Notes: generated from the letters alone by a model not told the origin. Shown: positions 17,257-26,828, counted from the first letter of the stretch. The stretch is 64,000 nucleotides of DNA from Propionicimonas sp. (GCA_013791955.1 VMSW01000007.1:310001-374000), one strand, 5' to 3'. A program made the numbers and translations.

Positions 17257-18531
17257 GTGACTAGCGAAACTCGACCGGTTCGTTCGGTAGCCGTCCTGGC
17301 TGATACCGACAGCCGCTGGAAGTGGGGCCTCGGCCTGGCCCGGCGGCTGAATCCGGCTGCGGCTGTCACCGGATACCAGTTCGCCGGCTCAGACATCCCC
17401 AGCCAGCGCCAACTCGCCGAGGCAGGCATCTCCGCAGATTCGGTCTCGGTAGTCTCGGCCGGCGAACTGCTCACCGCACTGGCCGCCAAGCCGGCTGACG
17501 TGCTGGTGGTCTCGCTACCCGGCGGCGGCGTGCAGGCAATCCTGCACCTGCTGGCCGCCGCCCAGTTGGAGCAACGGCCGCTGGTGCTCACCGGCTACGT
17601 CGGGGTCGTTTATGAGCGGATCACCGAAGGCCTGCTGTTGCGGGCCGGTGCCGACCTGATCGCGGCGAACAGCCCAGCCGATCTGGACGAGTTCCGCGCC
17701 ACCTTCACCGGGCTCGGGCTGGGCACCGAATCGTTGACGCTGACCCGGCTGCCTTTCCTGCGGGCCAATGGGCCGCGCACCAACAACCGCTACACCGTCA
17801 CCTTCGCTGGCCAGCCGGGGGTGCCCAACACTCGCTGGCACCGCCGCTACCTGGTCGAACGCCTCGCCGAGCACGCCCGGCGATACCCCGAACGCGATGT
17901 GCTGATCAAACTGCGCAATCTGCCCGGGGAACAGGCCACCCACACCGAGCAGTATCCCTATGACGAGTTGGTGCGCGCGCTCGGCCCGGACCGTCCCAAG
18001 AACCTGAAGCTGTTCGGTGGCGATATGGGCAAGGTGCTCAACCGCACCGACCTGTTGGTGACCGTCAGCTCCACTGCGGCAGTCGAGGCGATCCACCGGG
18101 GCATCAATACCGCAGCGCTCACCGATTTCGGGATCCGGGAGAGCCTCGGTAACACCTACTTCATTGGATCGGGCTGCCTGGCCTCCTTCGATGATCTGGA
18201 CGCCGGTGCGGAGCCGCAGGCCGACGTCACCTGGGCTCGCCGTCACGGGCTGGGCTCGGACCTGGATCCGCTACCGCAACGAGTCGCTGAGGTGTTGGCG
18301 TCCGGTCCATTGCCGCCACTGCAGCCCTATTACACCTTGTCCAACGGCAAGGCCTTCCTGCCCGGATTGCTGGCCAACTACGGCGTCGGTACCGACGGCC
18401 AGCCGTTGGGTTTTCTGGTGGGTAACGCTCCCTCTGGCCTACGGAAGGCGGTCCGGCGCAGCGCGCGCAATATGTACCGCCACGGCAGCCAAGTGGTCGC
18501 GCCGGTGCTGCGCAGGCTGGCCTCACTATGA
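17257..18531 (+). CDS. Putative glycosyltransferase (DUF6716-like) of the nonulosonate locus
   Basis: The 424-residue soluble protein has an alternating alpha/beta pattern suggestive of a GT-B fold: Rossmann-like VRSVAVLADTDSRWKWG at the N-terminus, and VTVSSTAAVEAIHRG in the C-terminal half resembling the nucleotide-binding region of CMP-sugar or polysaccharide transferases. It resembles actinobacterial proteins labelled DUF6716, a match I recall but cannot test. It leads a tightly overlapping operon with CMP-nonulosonate synthetase and NeuB, so transfer of a sialic-acid-like sugar is the likely role. Confidence 0.65.
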   Translation: MTSETRPVRSVAVLADTDSRWKWGLGLARRLNPAAAVTGYQFAGSDIPSQRQLAEAGISADSVSVVSAGELLTALAAKPADVLVVSLPGGGVQAILHLLAAAQLEQRPLVLTGYVGVVYERITEGLLLRAGADLIAANSPADLDEFRATFTGLGLGTESLTLTRLPFLRANGPRTNNRYTVTFAGQPGVPNTRWHRRYLVERLAEHARRYPERDVLIKLRNLPGEQATHTEQYPYDELVRALGPDRPKNLKLFGGDMGKVLNRTDLLVTVSSTAAVEAIHRGINTAALTDFGIRESLGNTYFIGSGCLASFDDLDAGAEPQADVTWARRHGLGSDLDPLPQRVAEVLASGPLPPLQPYYTLSNGKAFLPGLLANYGVGTDGQPLGFLVGNAPSGLRKAVRRSARNMYRHGSQVVAPVLRRLASL

Positions 18532-19685
18532 CCGCCAGGGTGGTGGCGGTGATCCCCGCACGCGGTGGATCCAAAGGCGTCCCGGGCAAGAACGTCGCCC
18601 GCATCGGCGGTGTCCCGCTGGTGGCGCGAGCGGTCCAGGCCGCCCGCGCCACCAGCGCCATCGACCTGGTGGCGGTTTCCACCGATGACCCCCAGATCGC
18701 TGCGGCGGCCACCGAAGCCGGGGCAATCGTGATAGATCGTCCCGCGGAACTGGCTGGCGACCAGGCCAGCAGTGAAGCGGCCCTAGCTCATGCCCTGGAA
18801 CTGCTCAGCAGCGACGGCGAGCCAGAGATCGTGGTGATGATCCAGGCCACCAGCCCCTTCCTGACTTCGACCGAGCTGGACGCCCTGGTGGCGGCCATCG
18901 ATGCTGATGCCGACTCGGCTTTCACCGCCGCAGCCTTCCACGGCTTCGTTTGGCGCAATGGCAGCGATGCGGTCGGGGTCAACCACGAGTCAGCGCACCG
19001 TCCACGGCGCCAGGACCGCGAACCTGAGTGGCTGGAGACTGGTGCGGCCTACGCCATGCGGGTCGCGGGCTTCCGCGAGGCCGGGCACCGCTTCTTCGGC
19101 CGCATCGTCGCCGTGCCGACCGACCCGAACCGGGTGCTGGAAATCGATGAGCCTGGTGATCTGGACCGCGCCCGTGCGTTGGTTCAGCTGCTTGATCCGG
19201 CCAACCGTCCCGAGCCAGGGGAGGTCGAGGCGGTTGTCCTCGATTTCGACGGCACCCAGACCGATGATCGGGCCTGGCTGTCGGCCGACGGTGTGGAACG
19301 GGTGGCGGTGCATCGCGGAGACGGTATGGGCGTCTCCGCGATGCGTCGAGCCGGCTTGCCGGTGTTGATTCTGTCCACCGAGGTGAACCCGGTGGTGGCC
19401 GCCCGGGCGAAGAAACTTGGGGTGGAGTGCCGCCACGGCATCGACCGCAAGGGCGAAGAGCTGGCCAGCTGGATCACCGAGCGGCGGCTGCAACCCAGCC
19501 GGGTGCTCTACCTGGGCAATGACGTGAACGACCTGCCGTGTTTTGCGCAGGTCGGCTGGCCGGTGGCAGTCGCCTCGGCCCAACCCGCCGTCCGGGCTGC
19601 CGCCCGCACGGTGACCACCGTGCCCGGCGGGCACGGTGCCGTCCGCGAGATCGCCTCGTGGATCCTTGAGGAGGACCAACTGTGA
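18528..19685 (+). CDS. neuA: CMP-nonulosonate (acylneuraminate) cytidylyltransferase fused to HAD phosphatase
   Basis: The 385-residue protein fuses two domains. Residues 1-225 form the cytidylyltransferase with the nucleotide motif IPARGGSKGVPGKN. Residues 235-385 form a KdsC-like HAD phosphatase with DFDGT at 239-243, a GDGMGV loop and GNDVNDLPC. The first activates nonulosonic acid to its CMP form; the second can dephosphorylate the 9-phosphate made by a phosphate-dependent synthase. The fusion joins two pathway steps. It starts by four-base overlap with the preceding gene. Confidence 0.88.
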   Translation: MTARVVAVIPARGGSKGVPGKNVARIGGVPLVARAVQAARATSAIDLVAVSTDDPQIAAAATEAGAIVIDRPAELAGDQASSEAALAHALELLSSDGEPEIVVMIQATSPFLTSTELDALVAAIDADADSAFTAAAFHGFVWRNGSDAVGVNHESAHRPRRQDREPEWLETGAAYAMRVAGFREAGHRFFGRIVAVPTDPNRVLEIDEPGDLDRARALVQLLDPANRPEPGEVEAVVLDFDGTQTDDRAWLSADGVERVAVHRGDGMGVSAMRRAGLPVLILSTEVNPVVAARAKKLGVECRHGIDRKGEELASWITERRLQPSRVLYLGNDVNDLPCFAQVGWPVAVASAQPAVRAAARTVTTVPGGHGAVREIASWILEEDQL

Positions 19686-20611
19686 CCACCATCAACCCTC
19701 GGCTGCGCAAGATCGGTGACCGCCTGGTCGGACCCGGCCAGCCGGTGTACGTGATCGGCGAAATCGGCATCAACCACAACGGCGACCTGAGCAATGCGAT
19801 GGCGCTGATCGATCATGCCTTGGCCGCCGGTATGGACGCGGTCAAGTTCCAGAAGCGCACCCCCGAGGTGTGCACCCCGCGCGACCAGTGGGAGATTGAG
19901 CGCGACACCCCTTGGGGTCGGATGACCTATCTGGAGTACCGCCACCGGGTCGAGTTCGGCGTCGAGGAGTACCGCCAGCTCGACGAGTACTGCCGCAAGG
20001 TCGGTATCGACTGGTTCGCCTCACCGTGGGATGTCGAAAGCGTGGAGTTCCTGGCGGCGTTCGACTCCCCGGTGTTCAAGGTGGCCTCGGCCTGCCTCAC
20101 CGATGACGAATTGCTCATCGCTATGCGGGAGACCGGCAAGACCGTGATCCTGTCCACCGGGATGTCGACCCCAGAGCAGATCCGCCATGCGGTGGAACTG
20201 CTCGGCAGCACCCAGACCGTGCTCCTGCACGCCACCAGCTCCTACCCGGCCCCGGCCGAGGAGCTGAACCTGCGGATGATCAACACCTTGAGTGCCGAAT
20301 ACCCCAACGTGCCGATCGGCTACTCCGGCCACGAAGTTGGGCTGCAGACCACCCTGTGTGCGGTGGCGCTGGGTGCCTGCATGGTGGAGCGCCACATCAC
20401 CTTGGACCGCGCCATGTGGGGTTCGGATCAGTCGGCTTCGGTCGAACCCGAAGGCATGCGCCGGTTGGTGCGCGACATTCGGGTGCTGGAAGCCTCCCTC
20501 GGTGACGGCGTGAAGCAGGTCTACCCGGCCGAGCTCGCCGCGATGCGCAAGCTGCGTCGGGTCACCGGTGTGGTCGCCGAAGCGGCGAAGGATTCGGGGC
20601 AGGTGGCATGA
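19682..20611 (+). CDS. neuB: N-acetylneuraminate/nonulosonate synthase, short form without SAF domain
   Basis: The 309-residue TIM-barrel enzyme condenses a six-carbon hexosamine with phosphoenolpyruvate. The N-terminal GEIGINHNGDL and DAVKFQKRTP motifs and IGYSGHEVG are diagnostic. NeuB proteins usually carry a C-terminal antifreeze-like SAF domain giving about 340-350 residues; here the protein stops soon after the barrel. GTG start, overlapping the neuA stop. Confidence 0.88.
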   Translation: MTTINPRLRKIGDRLVGPGQPVYVIGEIGINHNGDLSNAMALIDHALAAGMDAVKFQKRTPEVCTPRDQWEIERDTPWGRMTYLEYRHRVEFGVEEYRQLDEYCRKVGIDWFASPWDVESVEFLAAFDSPVFKVASACLTDDELLIAMRETGKTVILSTGMSTPEQIRHAVELLGSTQTVLLHATSSYPAPAEELNLRMINTLSAEYPNVPIGYSGHEVGLQTTLCAVALGACMVERHITLDRAMWGSDQSASVEPEGMRRLVRDIRVLEASLGDGVKQVYPAELAAMRKLRRVTGVVAEAAKDSGQVA

Positions 20612-21645
20612 CCACTGACACCGTCGCCCTGGTTGAGAGCCCGGCTCAGCTACTGCACCTGCTGGAGTGGGCGCATGTCGAACAGGCAGCCGAGCGCACC
20701 GTGGCGGTGGTGTTGGCGCCGGTGGAGGAGACCAGCCTGGCGCAGCTGCGCCAGATGGCCGTCTACGCCGACGAAGAGAATATGGCCGTCGAGTGGCACT
20801 ATCCGCGAGCCTCAGCTGCGGCTAGGTTGCGCACCTTGCAGCAGGTCTCCCGGCGAGTGGCCAAGGCGCGCCGGCTGGTGATCGGCGACCCATTCTCGGG
20901 CATGATCCAGGCCCTGCTGTTGGGAGCGAATCCGCACGAGGCGGTGGTGGTTGACGACGGCACCGCCACCTTGGAGTTCGCCGCTCAGCTCAGTTCCGGC
21001 GAGCCGCTGCGCCGCTGGGACGCCCCACCTTCGGTCTTGGAGGTGGCCAGGGCTCCGCTGGCCCGGCAGGCCCGCAAGTTCTTCGCCTCTGAGCGGGTGC
21101 GGCTGTTCACCGTGATGCCGGTGGCTGGCATGCCGCCGAGCAAGGTGCGCGATCACACCTACAACTGGACAAGGCGTCGCTTCGGTCCGCCGCGAGTGGT
21201 GCCAGGGGTGGACGTGGTCGGTTCGTCGTTGGCCGAGTCCGGAGTGGTGGACACTGCCGCCTACCTGGATTCGATCGCCAAACTGGCCGCGCGCTGTGGT
21301 GGCCAGGGACGTTACTTCGCCCACCGCAAGGAGGCCGCAGAAAAGCTCGCCCAGATCGCAACTACTGGCTTGCAGGTCGTACGCCCGGAGGTGCCGCTAG
21401 AGATTGAGCTCAGCCGCGGCTCGGTGGCCGCGAAGCTGGCTAGCTTCCCGTCCTCGGTCGGCTACACCCTACCGTTGGTGTTGGCCGGAGTGGCGACGAC
21501 GATCGAACTACAGCCGGTACCAGTCGGCATGCTCACTAGCAGGGTTGGTCCGGCGGCGAAGCGGTTCTTGGAGCGGATCGGCGCCGATATGCGCGATGCG
21601 TCGATGGTGGCTGCGCCGCTGGCTGGGGTCAGCTCTTTGGGGTAA
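20608..21645 (+). CDS. Polysialyltransferase-like glycosyltransferase
   Basis: This 345-residue protein begins ALVESPAQLLHLLEWAH, the type of N-terminus seen in alpha-2,8-polysialyltransferase-family proteins (SPLQLLN-like), followed by VVDDGTATLEF, also typical of that family. It closes the nonulosonate operon by four-base overlap with neuB. Most likely it transfers the CMP-activated sugar onto a surface glycan. Its 3' end overlaps the convergent membrane-protein gene by 17 bases. Confidence 0.65.
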   Translation: MTTDTVALVESPAQLLHLLEWAHVEQAAERTVAVVLAPVEETSLAQLRQMAVYADEENMAVEWHYPRASAAARLRTLQQVSRRVAKARRLVIGDPFSGMIQALLLGANPHEAVVVDDGTATLEFAAQLSSGEPLRRWDAPPSVLEVARAPLARQARKFFASERVRLFTVMPVAGMPPSKVRDHTYNWTRRRFGPPRVVPGVDVVGSSLAESGVVDTAAYLDSIAKLAARCGGQGRYFAHRKEAAEKLAQIATTGLQVVRPEVPLEIELSRGSVAAKLASFPSSVGYTLPLVLAGVATTIELQPVPVGMLTSRVGPAAKRFLERIGADMRDASMVAAPLAGVSSLG

Positions 21646-21940
21646 TCACCGGCATCAGGCCGTCGAAGGTTACTTTGAGCCCGAAGCCGTGGGCCACGAT
21701 GTAGCCCACTCCAGCCAGTACCGCCAGGATGACGATGGCGAACATCGTGTAGGCGACGAGCCGTCCGGCCAGGGTTGGCTCCAGTTTGGCGTCCTCATCT
21801 GGGGCGTCACCTTCCGCCGCGGTGCCCCACGCCAGGGCGCGGACGCCGACCGCGAACAGGGCTGGCAACCCGGCGCCGAGCAGGACGCCGATCGCGAGGA
21901 TGCGCCAAGTGGCGTCGAGTGCAGCCATAACCTGATTCAT
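21629..21940 (-). CDS. Small membrane protein coupled to PiT transporter
   Basis: The 103-residue protein has two membrane segments (ATWRILAIGVLLGAGLPALF and VAYTMFAIVILAVLAGVGYI) separated by an acidic loop (AEGDAPDEDAKLEP). The ATG overlaps the phosphate-transporter stop by one base and has a GGAGG site. It may be an accessory subunit; nothing else is known. Confidence 0.75.
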   Translation of the reverse strand: MNQVMAALDATWRILAIGVLLGAGLPALFAVGVRALAWGTAAEGDAPDEDAKLEPTLAGRLVAYTMFAIVILAVLAGVGYIVAHGFGLKVTFDGLMPVITPKS

Positions 21941-23190
21941 CAGCCAACTCCTCCCGAAACCGGCACCTTGGGTTTGGGGTTGGGCTTGGGTTTGGTGCGG
22001 CCGCTGTCCCAATCGTCATTGACGTTGTGATGCCCGACCGGGTCGCGCTTGGAGTGCCACCACATGTAGAGGGCGGCCAGGCACATCAGGCTGAAGACGA
22101 TCCAGTCGCCAGCACCTGGGCCGACCAGATAGCCGATCCACCACAGGCCGGCGGCGATCAGGCCAGCCGAGGGCAGGGTGATCAACCAGGCCAGCACCAT
22201 TTTCGTCGCCACACTCCAGCGGACGGTGGCGCCCTTGCGTCCGAGTCCCGAACCGATGATCGACCCGGTGGAGACGTGGGTGGTGGAAAGGGCGAAGCCG
22301 AGCTGGCTGGAGGTCAGGATGACTGCAGCCGAGGCACTTTCGGCGGCCATGCCCTGGGGGGACAAGACCTCGACCAGGCCCTTGCCCATGGTGCGGATGA
22401 TCCGCCAACCCCCGATGTAGGTGCCCGAGGCGATGGCCAGGGCGCAGGCGAACTTCACCCACAGCGGGATCTCGTGTTGAACAGGATCAACGAAGCCGCC
22501 AGCGATCAAGGCCAGCGTGACCACGCCCATCGTCTTCTGCGCATCATTGGTGCCGTGGGACAACGAAAGCAGCGACGAGGTGCCGATCTGACCCCAGCGG
22601 AAGCCAGCCTCCTGATAGCGCCGGGCGATCTTCGCGGTGATCCAGAAGACCAGCCGGGTGCCGATGAATGCCACGACCAGGGCCACTGCCGGTGAGATCA
22701 GGGCCGGGAGCACCACTTTGCCGATGACGCCGTCCAGTTTGGTGCCGTCCCCGATCCACTTGACGCCGCCCCAGCCAAGGCTGGCCACGGTGGCACCCAC
22801 CATGCCGCCGAACAGGGCGTGGGACGAGCTGGAAGGCAGGCCCCAAAGCCAGGTGAGGATGTTCCAGATGATGGCGCCGGCCAGACCGGCCATCAGGATC
22901 AGCAGCAGGGTGTGCCCGCCATCGGCCACCAGGTCTGCGCGCGGGGTGCCGTCAGGATTTTGGATGCGGATTACCGCATTGGTGACCGTCAGGGCCACCT
23001 CGACAGATAGGAACGCACCAATCAGGTTGAGGATGGCCGACAGCGCCACAGCGGCCTTCGGAGACAACGCCTTCGTTGCGATCGAAGTGGCCATCGCGTT
23101 CGCCGTGTCGTGAAAGCCGTTGGTGAAATCAAACGCTAACGCTGTGACAACAACAAGCGACAGGAGTATGAACTCGGGGGTCACGATCAC
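21940..23190 (-). CDS. pit: Inorganic phosphate transporter, PiT family
   Basis: The 416-residue membrane protein has both inverted family signatures: DFTNGFHDTANAMATS near the N-terminus and SHGTNDAQKTMG in the second half. It is a low-affinity cation-coupled metal-phosphate transporter. GTG start. It lies 27 bp after the uridine kinase gene, so it may belong to the nucleoside phosphorylase operon, which consumes phosphate. Confidence 0.93.
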   Translation of the reverse strand: MIVTPEFILLSLVVVTALAFDFTNGFHDTANAMATSIATKALSPKAAVALSAILNLIGAFLSVEVALTVTNAVIRIQNPDGTPRADLVADGGHTLLLILMAGLAGAIIWNILTWLWGLPSSSSHALFGGMVGATVASLGWGGVKWIGDGTKLDGVIGKVVLPALISPAVALVVAFIGTRLVFWITAKIARRYQEAGFRWGQIGTSSLLSLSHGTNDAQKTMGVVTLALIAGGFVDPVQHEIPLWVKFACALAIASGTYIGGWRIIRTMGKGLVEVLSPQGMAAESASAAVILTSSQLGFALSTTHVSTGSIIGSGLGRKGATVRWSVATKMVLAWLITLPSAGLIAAGLWWIGYLVGPGAGDWIVFSLMCLAALYMWWHSKRDPVGHHNVNDDWDSGRTKPKPNPKPKVPVSGGVG

Positions 23191-23217
23191 ATGGTAGGGG
23201 TAACTGGGCGGGTTGTC

Positions 23218-23922
23218 CTAAGCGGGGTGATTCGTCCTAGTCGAGGTAAGCCGAGCCCCACTTTTTCGGGTACCATCCCCACCACTTTCGTGGCCAGCTT
23301 GGCCGGTGGCGCAGGCGGCCACGGATGGTCGGGTGAGGTGGCCGATCCGCGAAATCGCAGCCTTCATCCCCAGCGGTTCGAACCCAGCGGCTAGCGCCCG
23401 GCGGCGCAGACCCGCCTGGGCCCTGGCCAGGGCCCACCCCCGGCGGACGGCGATGTGCGGCGGCTTGCGCTTGTGGGCCAGATCACGCCGCAGCCGCAAC
23501 AAATAGACCAGCGCGGCGGGCCGATCGAGGTAGATCGCCTCGACTGACAGCTTGGCCTGCCGACAGTGCTGCAGAAACTCGATGGCGAAGATGCCCTCGA
23601 CTCCCAGGCATCCGGCGCCGTCCAGGCTGACCGGGCGGGTGCCCACCCGGCGGCTTTCGGAGATGGAGTAGGCCGGGGCGGCGAACTCCCCGGTTTCCAG
23701 GAGCTGACGAAGGCCGGCCAGGGCAGCCTCAGCGTCCCAGGAGCGGGGATCGTCCCAGTCGGTGATGCCGAGGTTGGTGGTGGGCATGCCAGGGTGATCA
23801 GCGTCGAAGTAGAAGTCGTCCAGCCGTAGGCAGGGCAGCCCGGAGGCGTGCATCAGCCGGGACTTCCCGCTGCCAGACGGCCCGGCGATCAACACCAGCC
23901 GCGGCTGAGCTGGGCGGTTCAC
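23218..23922 (-). CDS. udk: Uridine kinase-like P-loop kinase
   Basis: From the GTG at 23922 (overlapping the mutase stop) this is a 234-residue protein with Walker A IAGPSGSGKSRL and the LRLDDFYFD motif, which matches the uridine kinase/phosphoribulokinase superfamily. RRDLAHKRKPP probably belongs to the lid. The last ~45 residues are low-complexity and may be disordered. Phosphorylation of uridine or cytidine is the likely reaction. Confidence 0.82.
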   Translation of the reverse strand: MNRPAQPRLVLIAGPSGSGKSRLMHASGLPCLRLDDFYFDADHPGMPTTNLGITDWDDPRSWDAEAALAGLRQLLETGEFAAPAYSISESRRVGTRPVSLDGAGCLGVEGIFAIEFLQHCRQAKLSVEAIYLDRPAALVYLLRLRRDLAHKRKPPHIAVRRGWALARAQAGLRRRALAAGFEPLGMKAAISRIGHLTRPSVAACATGQAGHESGGDGTRKSGARLTSTRTNHPA

Positions 23923-25559
23923 AGCCCGAGCGCTGCGGCCACGTCCGCCCGCAGTGCGGCCATTTGAGCAGCAGCGGCCGTGCGAGCCGACCTCAGCTCG
24001 GCCTGCGCTGGTGCGGTCACCTGCAAATAGCACTTCAACTTCGGCTCAGTGCCGGACGGTCGAACCACCACCCGCACACTCGCGCCGGTGAACAACATGG
24101 CATCAGTTGGCGGCAGTTCGGCTGAGCCGGTGGCCAGATCCAGCGCGGTCACCGGCTGGCCGGCCAGCTCAGTTGGGGCTGCGGCGCGCACCCGCGCCAT
24201 CGCGTCGGCGATGATCTGCAGATCCGAGACCCGGAAGGCGAGTTGCGAGTTGAGGTGAACCCCGTAGCGGGTTGCCAGTTCGTCGAGGCGATCCGCAACA
24301 CTGCGACCGGAGGCTTTGAGGTCGGCCACCAGGGCCAGGATCCGCACCAGCGCAGTGATGCCGTCCTTATCTGGGACGGCTGCCGGATCGGTGCAGTAGC
24401 CGATGGCCTCCTCATAGCCGTAGGCCAACCCCGGCACCCGCCCGATCCATTTGAAGCCGGTGAGCGTGGTGGCGAAAGGCTGCCCGTGGGCCGCAGCCAT
24501 CACCGAGAGCATGGTCGAGGACACCACCGAGCAGGCGTAGGTGCCTGGTGTGCCGCGACGGAGTGCATCATCGGCCAGCAGGATGCCCAGCTCGTCGCCG
24601 GTGAGCATCCGCCACTCGCCATCGAAAACTGCAGCCAGGGCGCAGCGGTCGGCATCAGGATCATTGGCGATCGCCACGTCAGCTCCGCTGCGGCGGGCCA
24701 GGGCCAGGGCCAAATCGATCGCCCCTGGTTCTTCCGGATTTGGGAAGGCGACGGTTGGGAAGGCCGGATCAGGTTCGATCTGTTCACTCACGCGGTGTGG
24801 CTCGGGGAAGCCGGCCGCAGCCACCACTGCGTCCACCACTGAGGCGCCCACCCCGTGCATTGCCGTGTAGACCCAAGTGAGGTCGCGGGGTGCCTGCGGG
24901 GCTACCAGCGAAGCGGCCCGGGCCACGTAGGCGTCCACCAATTCGGCATCGATCATGATGTAGGCATCGCTGCGAGCGATTTGGTCCAGCCCGACCTCAG
25001 CGACAGCGGCGATCCGGGCCGCGATCTCAACATCGGCTGGCGGCACGATCTGGGAGCCGTCGCCGAGGTAGACCTTGTAGCCGTTGTCCTGGGGCGGATT
25101 GTGGGATGCGGTGACCACCACCCCAGCCGCACAGCCGAAATGGCGAATGCCGAAAGCGACTACCGGGGTCGGCAGGGCCCGGGCACAGAGGAGGGGTTCA
25201 AAGCCAGCCCCAGCCAGGATCTCTACGGTGTCGCGAGCGAAGACCGCGGAGTTGTAACGAGCGTCATAGCCGACGATCACCTTGGCGCCACGCTGCCCTT
25301 GGTCGAGCAGGTAGGCGGCCAAGCCGGCGGCGGCCTGGGAGACCACTACCCGGTTCATCCGGGCCGGCCCCGGCCCGAGTGCCCCACGCAGGCCAGCGGT
25401 GCCGAAGGCGAGCGGGCCAGCGAAAGCCGAGGCTAACTCGGCTGCCGCACTTTGATCACCACTGGCAGCTTTGGTGACCAACTCGTCCAACACCGCAACG
25501 GTGGCCGGGTCGGGATCAGCAGATCGCCACGCCGCGATCTTGGCCGACAGCTCGGTCAT
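23919..25559 (-). CDS. Phosphohexomutase/phosphopentomutase family enzyme (PmmB-like)
   Basis: The 546-residue alpha-D-phosphohexomutase has all four loops: catalytic serine loop TASHNPP, metal loop DPDADR, sugar loop (GYEEAIGY) and phosphate loop RPSGTEPKLKCY. The N-terminal FGTAGLRG is characteristic of the group that includes PGM2 and mycobacterial PmmB. Its place directly after purine nucleoside phosphorylase suggests it may isomerise ribose-1-phosphate to ribose-5-phosphate; glucose or mannose phosphates are the alternative substrates. The start has a good AGGAGG site. Confidence 0.9.
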   Translation of the reverse strand: MTELSAKIAAWRSADPDPATVAVLDELVTKAASGDQSAAAELASAFAGPLAFGTAGLRGALGPGPARMNRVVVSQAAAGLAAYLLDQGQRGAKVIVGYDARYNSAVFARDTVEILAGAGFEPLLCARALPTPVVAFGIRHFGCAAGVVVTASHNPPQDNGYKVYLGDGSQIVPPADVEIAARIAAVAEVGLDQIARSDAYIMIDAELVDAYVARAASLVAPQAPRDLTWVYTAMHGVGASVVDAVVAAAGFPEPHRVSEQIEPDPAFPTVAFPNPEEPGAIDLALALARRSGADVAIANDPDADRCALAAVFDGEWRMLTGDELGILLADDALRRGTPGTYACSVVSSTMLSVMAAAHGQPFATTLTGFKWIGRVPGLAYGYEEAIGYCTDPAAVPDKDGITALVRILALVADLKASGRSVADRLDELATRYGVHLNSQLAFRVSDLQIIADAMARVRAAAPTELAGQPVTALDLATGSAELPPTDAMLFTGASVRVVVRPSGTEPKLKCYLQVTAPAQAELRSARTAAAAQMAALRADVAAALGL

Positions 25560-25567
25560 GAGTCCTC

Positions 25568-26350
25568 CTAAAGTCGTTCAAGCAGGCCGGCCAGCAGGCC
25601 GCGCAGGCGGGGTTCGGCGGCCTTACCGGCCGCGATCACCTCGCCGTGCTCCAGCGGGGTGGGGGAGATGCCAGCCCCGAGGTTGGTGACCAGCGAAATA
25701 CCCAGCACCTCCATCCCCGCCTCGCGGGCGGCGATGGTCTCCAGGGCCGTCGACATGCCCACCAGGTCGCCACCGAGAGTCTTGGCCATCCGCACTTCGG
25801 CCGGGGTTTCGTACTGCGGTCCGCGGAACTGGACGTACACGCCTTCGGCCAGGGTGGGTTCCACCTCGTGGGCGATCTTCCGCAGCCGAGGGGAGTACGC
25901 CTCGGTGAGATCGATGAAGGTGGCGCCCTCCAGCGGGGTGGCGCCGGTGAGATTGATGTGATCGCTGATCAGCACTGGCGTGCCAGGGGCCCAGTCGGTG
26001 TTCAGGCCACCGCAGCCGTTGGTCAGCACCATGACCTTCGCCCCGGCCGCAGCGGCGGTGCGTACACCATGCACGACCGGCCCGGTGCCACGGCCCTCGT
26101 AGAAGTGGGTGCGGCCGCTGAACAGGGCCGCGATCTTGCCGCCAGGGGTCCGGACGACTCGCAGCGATCCGCTGTGGCCGACTACCACCGGCTTGGCGAA
26201 GCCAGGCAGGTCGGCCAGCTCGCATTCGCCAATGGTTTCGCCTAGGCCGACTGAGGCGCCAGACCAGCCAGAGCCCAGTACCAGGGCAATGTCGAGGGAA
26301 GGGATCGAGAAGCGAGAAAGCAGTTCAGCTGCTGCGGCTAGGTGACTCAC
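25568..26350 (-). CDS. punA: Purine nucleoside phosphorylase
   Basis: The 260-residue trimeric-type phosphorylase cleaves inosine and guanosine with phosphate. It has IALVLGSGWSG, the phosphate loop FSGRTHFYEGRG, VLTNGCGGLN and the substrate region FRGPQYETPAE then GMSTALE. The start is the GTG at 26350, which follows a TATAGT box after six bases and has no ribosome site, hence leaderless translation. Upstream extension of the frame is spurious. It probably works with the imported nucleoside pathway and the adjacent mutase. Confidence 0.93.
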   Translation of the reverse strand: MSHLAAAAELLSRFSIPSLDIALVLGSGWSGASVGLGETIGECELADLPGFAKPVVVGHSGSLRVVRTPGGKIAALFSGRTHFYEGRGTGPVVHGVRTAAAAGAKVMVLTNGCGGLNTDWAPGTPVLISDHINLTGATPLEGATFIDLTEAYSPRLRKIAHEVEPTLAEGVYVQFRGPQYETPAEVRMAKTLGGDLVGMSTALETIAAREAGMEVLGISLVTNLGAGISPTPLEHGEVIAAGKAAEPRLRGLLAGLLERL

Positions 26351-26356
26351 TCGATG

Positions 26357-26362
26357 ACTATA
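26357..26362 (-). promoter_or_regulatory. -10 box TATAGT, leaderless start of punA
   Basis: TATAGT is followed by CATCGA and the GTG start. The box overlaps the stop codon of the upstream membrane gene. Confidence 0.6.
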
Positions 26363-26828
26363 ACGAGGTGGTCGCCTGCTCGGCAGCTTGATCGGAGGTC
26401 TCCTCCCCGTCGGTTTCGACACCGTCGGTGACGTCCTCCAGTCCGAACCACTCGGTGGTTCGAGAGGCCTGTAGGGCGATGGCAACCAGCAGCACTCCGA
26501 GCAGGCCCAGGAACACCAGGAATTGCCCGAACTGCACCAGACCGCGAGGGCCGGTCAGGTAGGCCAGGGCCATCACCACCAGCCCGAATCCGCTGGTGAC
26601 CGAGCCGATGATCAGGCCCAGCCGTCCGCGCGGGCCGGGGGCGCGTTGCGCCCGTTCGATCAGGATCAGGTTGCCAGCAGCCAAAGCGATCGAAAGCGGA
26701 AGTGCGCCGAGTTCGAGCGCGATTATCTGGTTGGGGGTCGATTCGGGCAGGCCGAAGATGGTCAGAAAGATGCTGATGGCCACGCCGGTGATGGCGACGA
26801 TTACGAGCTGGCGGATTCGTGAAGTCAC
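26358..26828 (-). CDS. Integral membrane protein of unknown function
   Basis: The 156-residue protein has about four membrane segments (VIVAITGVAISIFLTIFGL, IALELGALPLSIALAAGNLI, LGLIIGSVTSGFGLVVMALA, LVFLGLLGVLLVAIAL) and an acidic C-terminal tail. It has no recognised motif. GTG start with TAGGGT six bases upstream. It shares direction with the nucleoside salvage genes that follow eight bases later. Confidence 0.75.
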   Translation of the reverse strand: MTSRIRQLVIVAITGVAISIFLTIFGLPESTPNQIIALELGALPLSIALAAGNLILIERAQRAPGPRGRLGLIIGSVTSGFGLVVMALAYLTGPRGLVQFGQFLVFLGLLGVLLVAIALQASRTTEWFGLEDVTDGVETDGEETSDQAAEQATTSL

